From CAWHQZ01 sp963831645 (GTDB lineage: Bacteria > Pseudomonadota > Alphaproteobacteria > Rhizobiales > Aestuariivirgaceae), in assembly GCA_963831645.1 (NCBI GenBank), contig CAWHQZ010000009.1:62001-126000 (forward strand): 64,000 nucleotides of DNA, given 5' to 3'. How positions within the stretch are numbered: the first letter of the stretch is position 1; each line of letters begins with the position of its first letter. Below, piece by piece: positions 8,748 through 16,487 of this stretch. Made by a program: the position numbers and the translations under genes. Below the pieces are notes generated by a model, which ran no database searches, was not told the origin of the DNA, and saw only the letters and a list, made by a program, of their open reading frames with translations.

Positions 8748-8939
8748 ATGTCCACCATGAACATAACTCATACTAGAAGGGCGCGCTCCGACTCCTTTCT
8801 TGCGGCTTTGGGAGAGCGATTGCGCCGACGGCGTGAGTTGAAGGCGTTGCTCGACCAGCCCGACTACATTCTCAAGGATATCGGAGTTTCGAGGGAGGAG
8901 ATCGTGCGGAAGGCGCTGAAACCGTTCTGGCGCGCGTAA
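8748..8939 (+). CDS. DUF1127 small basic protein
   Basis: Protein of 63 residues, rich in Arg. The C-terminal half has the DUF1127 (YjiS-like) pattern: short helix with arginines (RLRRRRELKALL), then DYILKDIGVSREEIVR and a final KPFWRA. Members are small alphaproteobacterial proteins, some linked to RNA binding and metabolic regulation in rhizobia and Brucella. GGAGATAAGCG lies before the ATG. It is the first of two DUF1127 genes in tandem divergent from a LysR regulator, a common arrangement. Confidence 0.85.
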   Translation: MSTMNITHTRRARSDSFLAALGERLRRRRELKALLDQPDYILKDIGVSREEIVRKALKPFWRA

Positions 8940-8976
8940 CCAGGCAATCACCTGCCGCGGGCAAGGAGAAGGTCTC

Positions 8977-9219
8977 ATGGCTACGTTCATGTTCCATCAA
9001 TCGATTGCCGACCCTTCGCAGGTCGCGCCTCGGCAAAGGACTGCAACCTCATTCGGTGCTCGGACGCTGCTTGCATTATCAATCGCTCTGCAGCAATGGC
9101 GGAACCGCTCGGTTCAACGCCGGATGCTTGCTGGCATGAGCGAATACCACCTCAAGGACATCGGCCTGTCGAGGGCCGATGTCGAGGGAGAGGCGGCGAA
9201 ACACTTCTGGCAGAGGTAA
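8977..9219 (+). CDS. DUF1127 small basic protein (second copy)
   Basis: Protein of 80 residues with the same C-terminal pattern as the preceding gene (YHLKDIGLSRADVEGEAAKHFW) after an Arg-containing helix (QQWRNRSVQRRML). The first 35 residues are different and not recognised. AAGGAGAAGG lies just before the ATG. It is 37 nt downstream of the first DUF1127 gene and likely co-transcribed with it. Exact role unknown. Confidence 0.85.
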   Translation: MATFMFHQSIADPSQVAPRQRTATSFGARTLLALSIALQQWRNRSVQRRMLAGMSEYHLKDIGLSRADVEGEAAKHFWQR

Positions 9220-9252
9220 TTTGGGCGGCCAGCGTGTCGTAACGACGATAAG

Positions 9253-9576
9253 CTAAAGGGGTCTAACCCTCGTAATTCTGGCGGTGCGGCTGTCGACCAC
9301 GATGAGCCACCAGTCACCGCCGCGTCTGCCCTGGTAGCGGAATCGCGGACCGCTACAATCGAGAGTGCTAACCCTGTTAAAGCCACGGTGGTCCACTAGG
9401 CGTCGGCCTTCACGGCAGGTGATAAAGCGGCGCCCCGGCGCCCAGCCCGGCCAAAAACCGACGGGTGGGCCGACATAGAGGTTTATGTCGAAGTCCTGGG
9501 CCACCGAAGGTGAACACAGGCCAACACCTGCCACCGCAATGATTGCAGCAGCGAAAACGGTCCGTCGTAGAGACAT
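9253..9576 (-). CDS. Small exported protein of unknown function
   Basis: Secreted or periplasmic protein of 107 residues. The chosen ATG gives a clear signal peptide (MSLRRTVFAAAIIAVAGVGL, cut near SVAQ) and is preceded by AAAGGAG. The mature part begins with an aromatic NLYVGPPVGFWPGW stretch, then a CREGRRLV...GFNRVSTLDC pair of cysteines and a YQGRRGGDWWLIVVDSRTARI segment resembling a small PepSY-like fold found in rhizobial exported proteins. No partner gene is evident. Confidence 0.7.
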   Translation of the reverse strand: MSLRRTVFAAAIIAVAGVGLCSPSVAQDFDINLYVGPPVGFWPGWAPGRRFITCREGRRLVDHRGFNRVSTLDCSGPRFRYQGRRGGDWWLIVVDSRTARITRVRPL

Positions 9577-9767
9577 GGAAATGCTCCTTTGTGACTCACC
9601 CCTCCGATCTCTTTTCAACACGTGTAGGGGCATTTCGCAAGTCGGTTAGAGCAGCCGCCACTCGACGCCGGCATGGCCTGACGGATCCCGCATCATTGCC
9701 TTGCGCAAAGAATAGGCGTTTTCTCAGTCCAACACCCGCTCGCCGACAATGTCGAGGAATTCGACGA

Positions 9768-10067
9768 ATGAACGAGCTGAAGGATCTTTGGATTGGCCGG
9801 CTGCCGCTTCATGTTGCGTTCTGGAGGCACGCGGTTGGCTACGGACTGGCGCTCAATCTCATAACCACGGGCGCAATGTTCGCGTTGATCGCACTTGACT
9901 TCCCGGTCGCCATTGCAATCCTCGTGCACCTCCTGCCGCTGCCCTATCTGGTTTTGGCGGCTTGCGGCGTTTGGCGAAGTGCGGATCGCTTTGCCGGGTC
10001 CCCGGCGATCTCGCAGGCTGCCAAGATAGGCGTGGTCGCCTGGTGCGTTTTTCTGGTGGTGGTGTGA
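9768..10067 (+). CDS. Small inner-membrane protein of unknown function
   Basis: Protein of 99 residues with three probable membrane segments (about 20-40, 42-65 and 82-99). The start MNELKDLWIGRLPLHVAFW is chosen by the onset of protein-like sequence; frame-open sequence further upstream is antisense to the exported protein gene and not convincing. Function not recognised. Ends 4 bp from the convergent gene downstream. Confidence 0.6.
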   Translation: MNELKDLWIGRLPLHVAFWRHAVGYGLALNLITTGAMFALIALDFPVAIAILVHLLPLPYLVLAACGVWRSADRFAGSPAISQAAKIGVVAWCVFLVVV

Positions 10068-10070
10068 CGT

Positions 10071-10715
10071 TCAGGGACCCTGCGGTTCGAGCTGGGCGAC
10101 CACACGGGTGACATCGACCCAGAACCGCCAATTGTCTGCCCGCCCCTGATTCCTGAAGATGACGGTCGTTGAGAATGACACGCTCGCGCCCGGCGCGGCA
10201 GCCAGGTCGTACAAGCCGAGGCTGCTCTGGCCGACCCTGCTGCAAACTGACGCGAGTTCCTCGGCCTTCACCTCGCCCATCGGCGTGGTGAAATATGACG
10301 GGCACGAATAGAGCTGGATCTGCAGGCCAACATCCCTGACCGTCTGTTCCGTGGCCAGGTTCTTCAACTGGCCGGCGAGATTCCAGGACCCCGGTGCGGG
10401 TCGCTGCCGCTGGACCCCGTCGATCCCCGAATACGTCTCGACGTTGCTCTCGAGCTTGAGGTTCAGGAGCAGAACGTCGGATGGCCGTAACGCCGAGAGA
10501 GAACGCTTGATTTGCTCAGGTCGAGGGGCTTTTTCGCGCACTACCGAGGGCGCCCGCGTATCCCGGCTATCGGAAACGTCGCGCCAGATGTAGTAGGCTG
10601 CCCCTAGCAGTGCGATCGCGCCAACCACCGCGGCAACGGCGGTCCCCGCGGTTTTCGATTCAGCGAAGGCCCAAATCAGCACCGCCGCGAGCAAGAGCAG
10701 AAGGATCGTGGTCAC
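10071..10715 (-). CDS. Membrane-anchored protein of unknown function
   Basis: About 214 residues from a GTG start, which places two hydrophobic segments (TTILLLLLAAVLIWAFAES, then a second ending ALLGAAYYIW) at the N-terminus. The rest is a soluble domain with two cysteines (YSCPSYF, ASVCSRV) and a C-terminal VSFSTTVIFRNQG...VDVTRVVAQLEP beta-rich stretch, resembling FxLYD-like extracytoplasmic domains. An in-frame ATG 123 nt further upstream exists but adds unconvincing sequence. No function assigned. Confidence 0.55.
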   Translation of the reverse strand: MTTILLLLLAAVLIWAFAESKTAGTAVAAVVGAIALLGAAYYIWRDVSDSRDTRAPSVVREKAPRPEQIKRSLSALRPSDVLLLNLKLESNVETYSGIDGVQRQRPAPGSWNLAGQLKNLATEQTVRDVGLQIQLYSCPSYFTTPMGEVKAEELASVCSRVGQSSLGLYDLAAAPGASVSFSTTVIFRNQGRADNWRFWVDVTRVVAQLEPQGP

Positions 10716-11075
10716 ATCGAAACCTGTCGTTGCGGGGCGGTATTGAGCAACGCGGCGCCCGCGCCTGTGAAGGTAGCGTTCGTCCGCTGCCAACCCAATT
10801 CCTCCCGAGACGTGTTCCAAATTCCCCGGAACTGTCACATTATGACGAGCCGGATCAAATCCGGCGACAATTCGTTGGTTATAGGCCTATATAGGGGTGG
10901 GGCGGTCCGGTATTGATGGGTAAAATGCGGATCCCATCACTTGGGGATCATGGTGCAATTGAGTCGTTTGACTTGGTTTCGTCTGTGGGCGGGCGGAAGA
11001 ATGTTCCGGGGAGGTGATAACCAACGCTCCCTTGGGAACCGTCATTTTGACCGGTGACCTGATACGGGCCGTCCA
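10716..11075. other. Intergenic region (360 bp) upstream of sensor kinase
   Basis: No convincing gene. It separates the leftward membrane-protein gene from the rightward kinase operon and must hold both promoters. A perfect 12-bp palindrome TATAGGCCTATA lies at 10880-10891, about 185 bp before the kinase start. Confidence 0.6.
10880..10891. promoter_or_regulatory. Palindrome TATAGGCCTATA upstream of kinase operon
   Basis: Perfect 12-bp inverted repeat. Related half-sites occur at 13701-13718 (ACTATA-N6-TATAGT) before the lone receiver gene and at 14211-14218 (GGCCTATA) before the next small gene, suggesting a shared regulator. Confidence 0.35.
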
Positions 11076-12944
11076 GTGTTCAAGAACCTCCCGACCAGCA
11101 CGAAACTCATGCTGCTTTGCGGTACTTTCCTGATCGCGATCGTCGCTGCGATCTACGGTCTTGTTGCGGAGAAGATGATCGCCATCGAATTCGCCCGAAA
11201 GGAACTGGTCGGCACCCGTTACCTTGAAACCATTCGCGGAGCCTACGCCGCGATCCTGAACGAACCCGAAGAACGATACACTGCCGCCGCGCCGGGCCCG
11301 CTTCCGATACTCGATGCGCTGGCTGAGGCCCAATCCAGAAGCTCGCTCGATACGTCAGGGCCCCAGCGCGGTCTCTCGGAGGCGCTTCGTCAACTGTGGG
11401 CGCCAAGGACGGATGGAGGAAGTGACGAGGGAGAGTTGCTGGCCGCCCTCGCAGCTGCGCGCGAACTCGCCGCGCGTGTCGGCGACAATTCAAATCTGAC
11501 TCTCGATCCCGATCTTGACAGCTACTACCTTCAGGACACCATCGCCAACAAGCTGCCGACCCTGCTCGGGCAGCTCGGCGAGGTACAGATGCTCCTTTCG
11601 GCATCCGCCGAATTCGACTTGCCGGTCGGCGACTTGCGCAAGGTGGACTTTCTCCTGCTTGATGGCCTGGTCCGATCAAGCCTTGAAGCAGTGCAGTCCA
11701 ATCTTGCCGCAGCATCGAAAGCCAATCACGGCAGCGATCTGAAGCGTCTGGACATTCCGGTCGCGGCCATGGTCGCAAGCACGACTTCCTATCTCGCCAC
11801 AGCCGACGTCCGAGTAGGCGGCGAAGGCTCGATCGTTGAAGTTGCGGGGCTCGGCAACAAATTTGCCGAGACGGTCGATCCCATACTCAACGCGTGGCAG
11901 GCGATCCAGGCTGAACTCGAGCGGCTGCTGAATCTGCGAATAGACGGTCTCGCCGACAGGCTCTACCGCAGCCTAATGCTCACCGGCGCCCTCGCCTTGC
12001 TGAGTATCGCCATCGCACTCATGACACACCGGCACATCGCGCTGCCTCTGGCGCGGCTCGAGGGGGTCGCACGGACCGTGCGGCAAACCGGCGACTACAG
12101 CCTGCGCAGCGATTATCAAAGCAGCGACGAGATCGGCAAGTTGGCCGGGGCCTTCAATGAAATGCTGGCCGAACTTGCTGCTGCGCGGGGACGTGAAGCT
12201 GCCGAGCAGACCCGTATTGCCCGTCTGCAGGCTGAAGTCGCTCGCGTATCGCGCCTGACAACCATGGGCGAGATGGCTGCATCGATCGCCCACGAGATCA
12301 ATCAGCCGCTGGCAGCGATCGTGGCCAACGCCAACGCAGGCCTGCGCTGGCTCGGGAAGGCCGTGCCCGACTTCGCTGAGGCGCAGTCGGTTCTGAGGCG
12401 CATTGTCAGCGACGGATATCGCGCCAGTCAGGTGATCAAGAGTGTCCGCGCTACGTTCAAGGCCGAAGCGAATCAAAGGAGCGCGTTGTCGGTCAACGAG
12501 CTGATCGAGGAGGCTCTGGCTCTGTGTCGCAACGGGTTGCAGGCGCAGGGTATCGCGGTGCGGCTTGACCTCGGGGAGGGACTTCCAGCCGTTTCTGCCG
12601 ATCGAGTTCAGATCCAACAGGTTTTGCTCAACCTGATCAACAATGCGGCTGAAGCAATGACGTCGGTCAACGGCCGCCCGCGCCAGCTGGAGGTCGCAAC
12701 CGGCCTGCACGCTGAAAAGGGTGTCCAGATGAAGATCGCTGATACCGGTCCGGGTATCAACGCCGAGCACATGGACCGTATTTTCGAGCCATTTTTCACG
12801 ACCAAGGACAGCGGCATGGGGCTGGGACTTGCCATCTGCAGGTCGATCGTCGAAGCGCACGGAGGCAGGCTTTCGGCAGCAGGCCGTTTGCCTCACGGAT
12901 CGGTGTTCAGCATCGTGTTGCCGACAGAGGCGGATGCGGCATGA
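11076..12944 (+). CDS. Membrane sensor histidine kinase
   Basis: Two-component kinase of 622 residues. A membrane segment near 10-30 and another near 298-318 flank a periplasmic sensor region of about 260 residues; then HAMP (about 318-370), a DHp domain with the phospho-acceptor His406 in SIAHEINQPLAAI, and a HATPase domain with NNAAEA, DTGPGI and GMGLGLAI. The HEINQPL box groups it with DctB/FixL-like kinases. The start is GTG at 11076. It overlaps the FixJ-type regulator by 4 nt, so the two form a cognate pair. Signal unknown. Confidence 0.9.
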   Translation: MFKNLPTSTKLMLLCGTFLIAIVAAIYGLVAEKMIAIEFARKELVGTRYLETIRGAYAAILNEPEERYTAAAPGPLPILDALAEAQSRSSLDTSGPQRGLSEALRQLWAPRTDGGSDEGELLAALAAARELAARVGDNSNLTLDPDLDSYYLQDTIANKLPTLLGQLGEVQMLLSASAEFDLPVGDLRKVDFLLLDGLVRSSLEAVQSNLAAASKANHGSDLKRLDIPVAAMVASTTSYLATADVRVGGEGSIVEVAGLGNKFAETVDPILNAWQAIQAELERLLNLRIDGLADRLYRSLMLTGALALLSIAIALMTHRHIALPLARLEGVARTVRQTGDYSLRSDYQSSDEIGKLAGAFNEMLAELAAARGREAAEQTRIARLQAEVARVSRLTTMGEMAASIAHEINQPLAAIVANANAGLRWLGKAVPDFAEAQSVLRRIVSDGYRASQVIKSVRATFKAEANQRSALSVNELIEEALALCRNGLQAQGIAVRLDLGEGLPAVSADRVQIQQVLLNLINNAAEAMTSVNGRPRQLEVATGLHAEKGVQMKIADTGPGINAEHMDRIFEPFFTTKDSGMGLGLAICRSIVEAHGGRLSAAGRLPHGSVFSIVLPTEADAA

Positions 12945-13576
12945 TCGCCGACGTAACGGCAATGCAGCCGGTAGTTTTCATCATCGACGACGACGGGTCT
13001 GTTCGCGAGGCTCTCGGAAGCTTGTTTCGCTCGGTGGGGCTCAAGACGGAACTGTTTGGTTCGGTTCCGGATTTCCTGCGTTGCAAGCTGCCGGACGCGC
13101 CGCGCTGTCTCGTCCTTGACGTGCGGTTGCCGGGGCTCAGCGGGCTCGACTTTCAGCAGCAGCTGGCTCGCACCCAGACCCAATTGCCGATCGTCTTCAT
13201 GACCGGCCACGGCGACATACCGATGACGGTGAGAGCAATGAAGGCCGGGGCGGTCGAGTTCCTGACCAAACCCTTTCGCGACCAGGACATGCTGGATGCG
13301 GTTCAGGCCGCACTTTCGCGTGATCGCGACCGTTGGGAAAACGAGCGAACGACGTCGGGCCTGAAGGCAAAGTTCGATTCTCTGACGGAACGGGAGCGCG
13401 AAGTCATGGCGCTCGTGACATCAGGCCTGATGAATAAGCAGATCGCCGCCACGCTGGGTGTCTCCGAAATCACGGTCAAGGTCCATCGCGGCAACGTCAA
13501 TCGGAAAATGGGCGCTCGGTCAGTCGCCGAGCTGGTCAGAATGGCCGACGGACTGGGCATTCGACGCACCCGCTGA
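12941..13576 (+). CDS. FixJ-type response regulator (receiver + LuxR HTH)
   Basis: Regulator of 211 residues. The receiver domain (about 7-125) has DDD acidic pocket, phospho-acceptor Asp60 in LDVRLPG, Thr in MTGHGD and Lys in TKPF. A LuxR-type helix-turn-helix follows (about 145-205: LTEREREVMALVTSGLMNKQIA...VHRGNVNRKMG). The ATG overlaps the kinase stop (ATGA); a second in-frame ATG 21 nt later is also possible. Presumed output of the upstream kinase, acting as a DNA-binding transcription factor. Confidence 0.92.
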   Translation: MIADVTAMQPVVFIIDDDGSVREALGSLFRSVGLKTELFGSVPDFLRCKLPDAPRCLVLDVRLPGLSGLDFQQQLARTQTQLPIVFMTGHGDIPMTVRAMKAGAVEFLTKPFRDQDMLDAVQAALSRDRDRWENERTTSGLKAKFDSLTEREREVMALVTSGLMNKQIAATLGVSEITVKVHRGNVNRKMGARSVAELVRMADGLGIRRTR

Positions 13577-13700
13577 ACCCGCCTGCATCTCGACATGCCA
13601 GCGCGATTTATCATCATCGCGAGCCTGCTTCGTGAGCGCTTTCGCGACGTTTCGCCCACCTTGTGACCTTCGATTCGAGCCCTGCCGCAAGGTCTAGGAG

Positions 13701-13718
13701 ACTATACGCAAGTATAGT
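13701..13718. promoter_or_regulatory. Inverted repeat ACTATA-N6-TATAGT
   Basis: Perfect 6-bp arms separated by 6 nt, about 110 bp upstream of the lone receiver gene and just after the FixJ-type regulator gene. Could be an operator for that regulator; no experimental support. Confidence 0.35.
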
Positions 13719-13824
13719 TTCATGCACGGTATCGGTTAGCCGAGTATCCACACATTCAGTGGCGTTACCCTGTCCGAGTTCATGCAATTGTCAAAGAAGG
13801 AAAGCTGACTTGCCAAGGGTTCCC

Positions 13825-14187
13825 ATGATTTCGATTGTCGATGATGATGAGTTTGTTCGCGAGGCCACCAAGGGTCTCGTCCGGTCGCTGGGCTACGACG
13901 CTGCTGGATTCGCCTCCGCAGAGGAGTTCCTGAGCTCCGACCGCGTGAACGACACCGCATGTGTTGTTACGGACGTGCAGATGCCTGGCTTGAGCGGTAT
14001 CGAGCTGCAAAGCCGTCTGGCGGAGGACGGTCACCGGATACCGATCATCTTTATTACGGCGTATCCTGAAGAGCGCATCCGCGGGCGCGCCCAGGCGGCT
14101 GGGGCATTCGGCTTCTTCAGCAAGCCCTTCGACGAGGAACTCTTTATCGGCTGTCTCAACCGGGCCGTGAGTTCCGCGACCTGCTGA
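13825..14187 (+). CDS. Single-domain receiver protein (FixJ receiver-like)
   Basis: Receiver-only protein of about 120 residues: ISIVDDDEFVREA at the start, phospho-acceptor Asp in VVTDVQMPGLSG, Thr in FITAYPE and Lys in SKPFDEE. There is no output domain. The ATG at 13825 is chosen; a TTG at 13810 preceded by AAGAAGGAAAG is equally possible and adds five residues. Its location after a kinase and FixJ-type regulator suggests it acts as a phosphate sink or connector for that system, which is inference. Confidence 0.85.
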   Translation: MISIVDDDEFVREATKGLVRSLGYDAAGFASAEEFLSSDRVNDTACVVTDVQMPGLSGIELQSRLAEDGHRIPIIFITAYPEERIRGRAQAAGAFGFFSKPFDEELFIGCLNRAVSSATC

Positions 14188-14345
14188 CCCCGGGTTAAGC
14201 ACCGGTACCCGGCCTATACCTATGTATATCTCAGCCATCCGTTGCGACGTCTTGATAGAACCTAGGTGCAATAGGCGCCGACGGGCTGCCCGTCTAGTTT
14301 GGCTGTCAATAAGCAAACAAGACCTAGCGAGGGTGGGAAGTCAAC

Positions 14346-14771
14346 ATGATGAAGCTTTTTGCAGCCGTAACCTTTGTCGCGAGCGTTTCTGCTCTGGTCG
14401 CCATACCGGCTAAAGACGTGACCAGTGCATCACGAGTTGTGTTGAAGGCGGACCGCGTCGAAACGCGTACTAGTTCCCAGGTCCGTAACTATTTGTCACC
14501 CAGCCGGGACGGCCGGCCGGTTGCGTTTTGTATCAGCGGCGAGAGTGGTTGCGGGAAAGAAGCGGCTGACGCGTTCTGCCGCGGCAGCGGTTTCATTGAG
14601 GCGATTACTTTCCAGCGGGACCACGGGGCGTCCGACCTTGCCAATGTGTATTTTCACCAGATCAAGTGCCGGCGCTCCCCGGCGCCCGTCCACGACTTGG
14701 GAGATGTCATCATCGAGCCCGCAGGAGCGCCACTCATAACCAATTGGGCCACGAAGTCGGACAGCCTTTGA
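14346..14771 (+). CDS. Exported protein of unknown function
   Basis: Protein of 141 residues with an N-terminal signal peptide (MMKLFAAVTFVASVSALVA). The mature region holds four cysteines (FCISGESGCGKEAADAFCRGSGF and IKC), probably two disulfides, and ends with an acidic-hydrophobic tail. GAGGGTGGGAAG lies before the ATG, and a GGCCTATA half-site is about 125 bp upstream. The family is not recognised; it may be part of the kinase regulon. Confidence 0.65.
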   Translation: MMKLFAAVTFVASVSALVAIPAKDVTSASRVVLKADRVETRTSSQVRNYLSPSRDGRPVAFCISGESGCGKEAADAFCRGSGFIEAITFQRDHGASDLANVYFHQIKCRRSPAPVHDLGDVIIEPAGAPLITNWATKSDSL

Positions 14772-14789
14772 GGTCAGGAGTACATCATC

Positions 14790-15029
14790 ATGCCATCAAT
14801 GAACGTTCGTCTGGTAATCACGGTGTTGGTTTTCCTGGGCATGGCCGCCGCGGGCGTCGCCGTGACGGCGGCTAGCTCGAATGGGGGTCTGGTCCTGACG
14901 GCAACCAAAGCCGCAGCAACAAGCCTTACTTCGGCCAACCTCACCGTAGTTCGTAAGAACCGCGAGTTTCCGCTGCGGATGCGCATGACGATGCATCCCT
15001 GCGCTGTTTCCTCCTGCATCGACATTTGA
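14790..15029 (+). CDS. Small secreted or membrane-tethered protein of unknown function
   Basis: Protein of 79 residues with a hydrophobic N-terminal segment (LVITVLVFLGMAAAGVAVTA) that is either a signal peptide or an anchor. The remainder is short and basic with a C-terminal MHPCAVSSCIDI two-cysteine tail. AGGAG lies 11 nt before the ATG. It is 18 nt after the previous exported-protein gene and probably co-transcribed. No homologous family recognised. Confidence 0.5.
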   Translation: MPSMNVRLVITVLVFLGMAAAGVAVTAASSNGGLVLTATKAAATSLTSANLTVVRKNREFPLRMRMTMHPCAVSSCIDI

Positions 15030-15032
15030 GCC

Positions 15033-15081
15033 CCCCTCGGCCCGGCCGAACACGCGAGGGGCGCCGTCCTGAAAAGGACGG
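15033..15081 (+). terminator. Weak tandem hairpins after the small exported genes
   Basis: CCCCTCG (15033-15039) pairs with CGAGGGG (15055-15061), and CCGTCC (15064-15069) pairs with GGACGG (15076-15081). No T-tract follows, so a terminator role is uncertain. Confidence 0.3.
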
Positions 15082-15293
15082 GATCCGAGCTCCCGGCCGG
15101 GATTGAAGCTCGATCTGCGCGGGGCAAATTCTTCAATCACTAAGCCTGGTAGCAAAGCCATGGCGCCCGGTTGTATGCGCTGGCGGCATGCCGTGCAGGA
15201 AAATTGTTCGCGGGTGTGCCAGTTTGGCGCCGATTGATTTTGCCGGCAAACATCATACTTGGTGCTACCATTTCGGCAGCGCCCGAGGAAGTT

Positions 15294-16487
15294 ATGCGTC
15301 TGCTCAAAACGATCGGCGGTGTGACCGTCGCAGTGGCGGTCATCATTGCATTGTATTTCTTGGCTCCGTTCCTGTCGGCTCCGTTCCTGTCGGAACAGCA
15401 GGCTGCGGCGCCACCAGGCCCGCCGGTGGTCACCGTCGCCAAGCCGGTCGTCCGCCAGATCGTCGAGGATGACGAGTTCGTCGGCCGCTTCGCGGCGGTC
15501 GACGAAGTCGCGATCCGATCACGGGTCGGCGGCTATCTCGATGCCATCCATTTCCGGGACGGCGCCCTCGTCAAGAAGGGCGATCTCCTGTTCACCATCG
15601 ACCAGCGTCCTTTCCTCGCCGCTCTGACGCAGGCCAAGGCGCAGCTTGCCTCCGCCACGAGTCTCATCGATCTCACCGAGGTCCAGTTCGCCCGCGCCGA
15701 GAACCTGTCGTCGAGCGGAGCCGTCTCGGTCGCCATCCTCGACGAGCGCCGCCGGGAATATCTGGCCGCGGTGGCTCAGGTCGATGGCGCCAAGGCGGCG
15801 GTCACGCGCGCCGAACTCGAGCTCGAGTACACTGAAATCACCGCGGCTCTGTCGGGGCGCATCGACCGCCGGCTCGTGTCGGCCGGCAATCTCGTCCAGG
15901 CGGATGAGACTGTGCTCACGACAATCGTTTCGCTCGACCCCATCGACTTCTATTTCGACATCGACGAACGCGAGTACCTGGCATATGCGCGCGATGCCCG
16001 CACGCGTCGCGCCAGCATGCAGGAAGGTGCGGGCGGCCTCGAAGTGACGATCCGCCTGGCCGACAGGGTCGAGGCTCCAGTCAAAGGGACGCTCGATTTC
16101 GCCGAGAACCGGATGGATGAGGCGACCGGCACGATGCGGGTGCGGGCCCGGGTAGCCAACGCCGCACTCGTCCTGCAGCCGGGTCTGTTCGGTCGCGTCA
16201 ACATGCCGGGCTCGCTGCCGCATCGGGGCATCCTCGTCCCCGACGAAGCGGTCGACGCCGATCAGGATCGCCGCATCGTCTACGTGGTCGACGAAGCCGG
16301 CACGGTATCGGCCAAGCCGATCCGCATCGGCCCCCGTCTCCACGGTTACCGGGTGATCCGCGAAGGGCTCAGCGGCGATGAAACGATCGTGATCAACGGT
16401 CTCATGCGCGTGCGTCCCGGCATCAAGGTCAAGCCGGAACCAGTGACCCTGCCGCCGGAGCGCGCCGCCCAGACGGACGCGTCATGA
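15294..16487 (+). CDS. RND efflux periplasmic adaptor (membrane fusion protein)
   Basis: Adaptor subunit of 397 residues of a tripartite efflux pump. The start MRLLKTIGGVTVAVAVI is preceded by GAGGAAG and gives an N-terminal membrane anchor; a longer frame upstream lacks such sequence. Biotinyl-lipoyl half-motifs (IRSRVGGYLDAIHFRDGALVKKG and YTEITAALSGRIDRRLV) flank a coiled-coil hairpin (about 95-160), followed by beta-barrel and membrane-proximal domains. It overlaps the transporter gene by 4 nt. AcrA/MexE-like. Confidence 0.92.
   Translation: MRLLKTIGGVTVAVAVIIALYFLAPFLSAPFLSEQQAAAPPGPPVVTVAKPVVRQIVEDDEFVGRFAAVDEVAIRSRVGGYLDAIHFRDGALVKKGDLLFTIDQRPFLAALTQAKAQLASATSLIDLTEVQFARAENLSSSGAVSVAILDERRREYLAAVAQVDGAKAAVTRAELELEYTEITAALSGRIDRRLVSAGNLVQADETVLTTIVSLDPIDFYFDIDEREYLAYARDARTRRASMQEGAGGLEVTIRLADRVEAPVKGTLDFAENRMDEATGTMRVRARVANAALVLQPGLFGRVNMPGSLPHRGILVPDEAVDADQDRRIVYVVDEAGTVSAKPIRIGPRLHGYRVIREGLSGDETIVINGLMRVRPGIKVKPEPVTLPPERAAQTDAS

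Noticed and set aside
10887..11333. A 148-codon minus-strand frame across the kinase start
   Set aside because: Antisense to the kinase N-terminus, no ribosome site and no family pattern.
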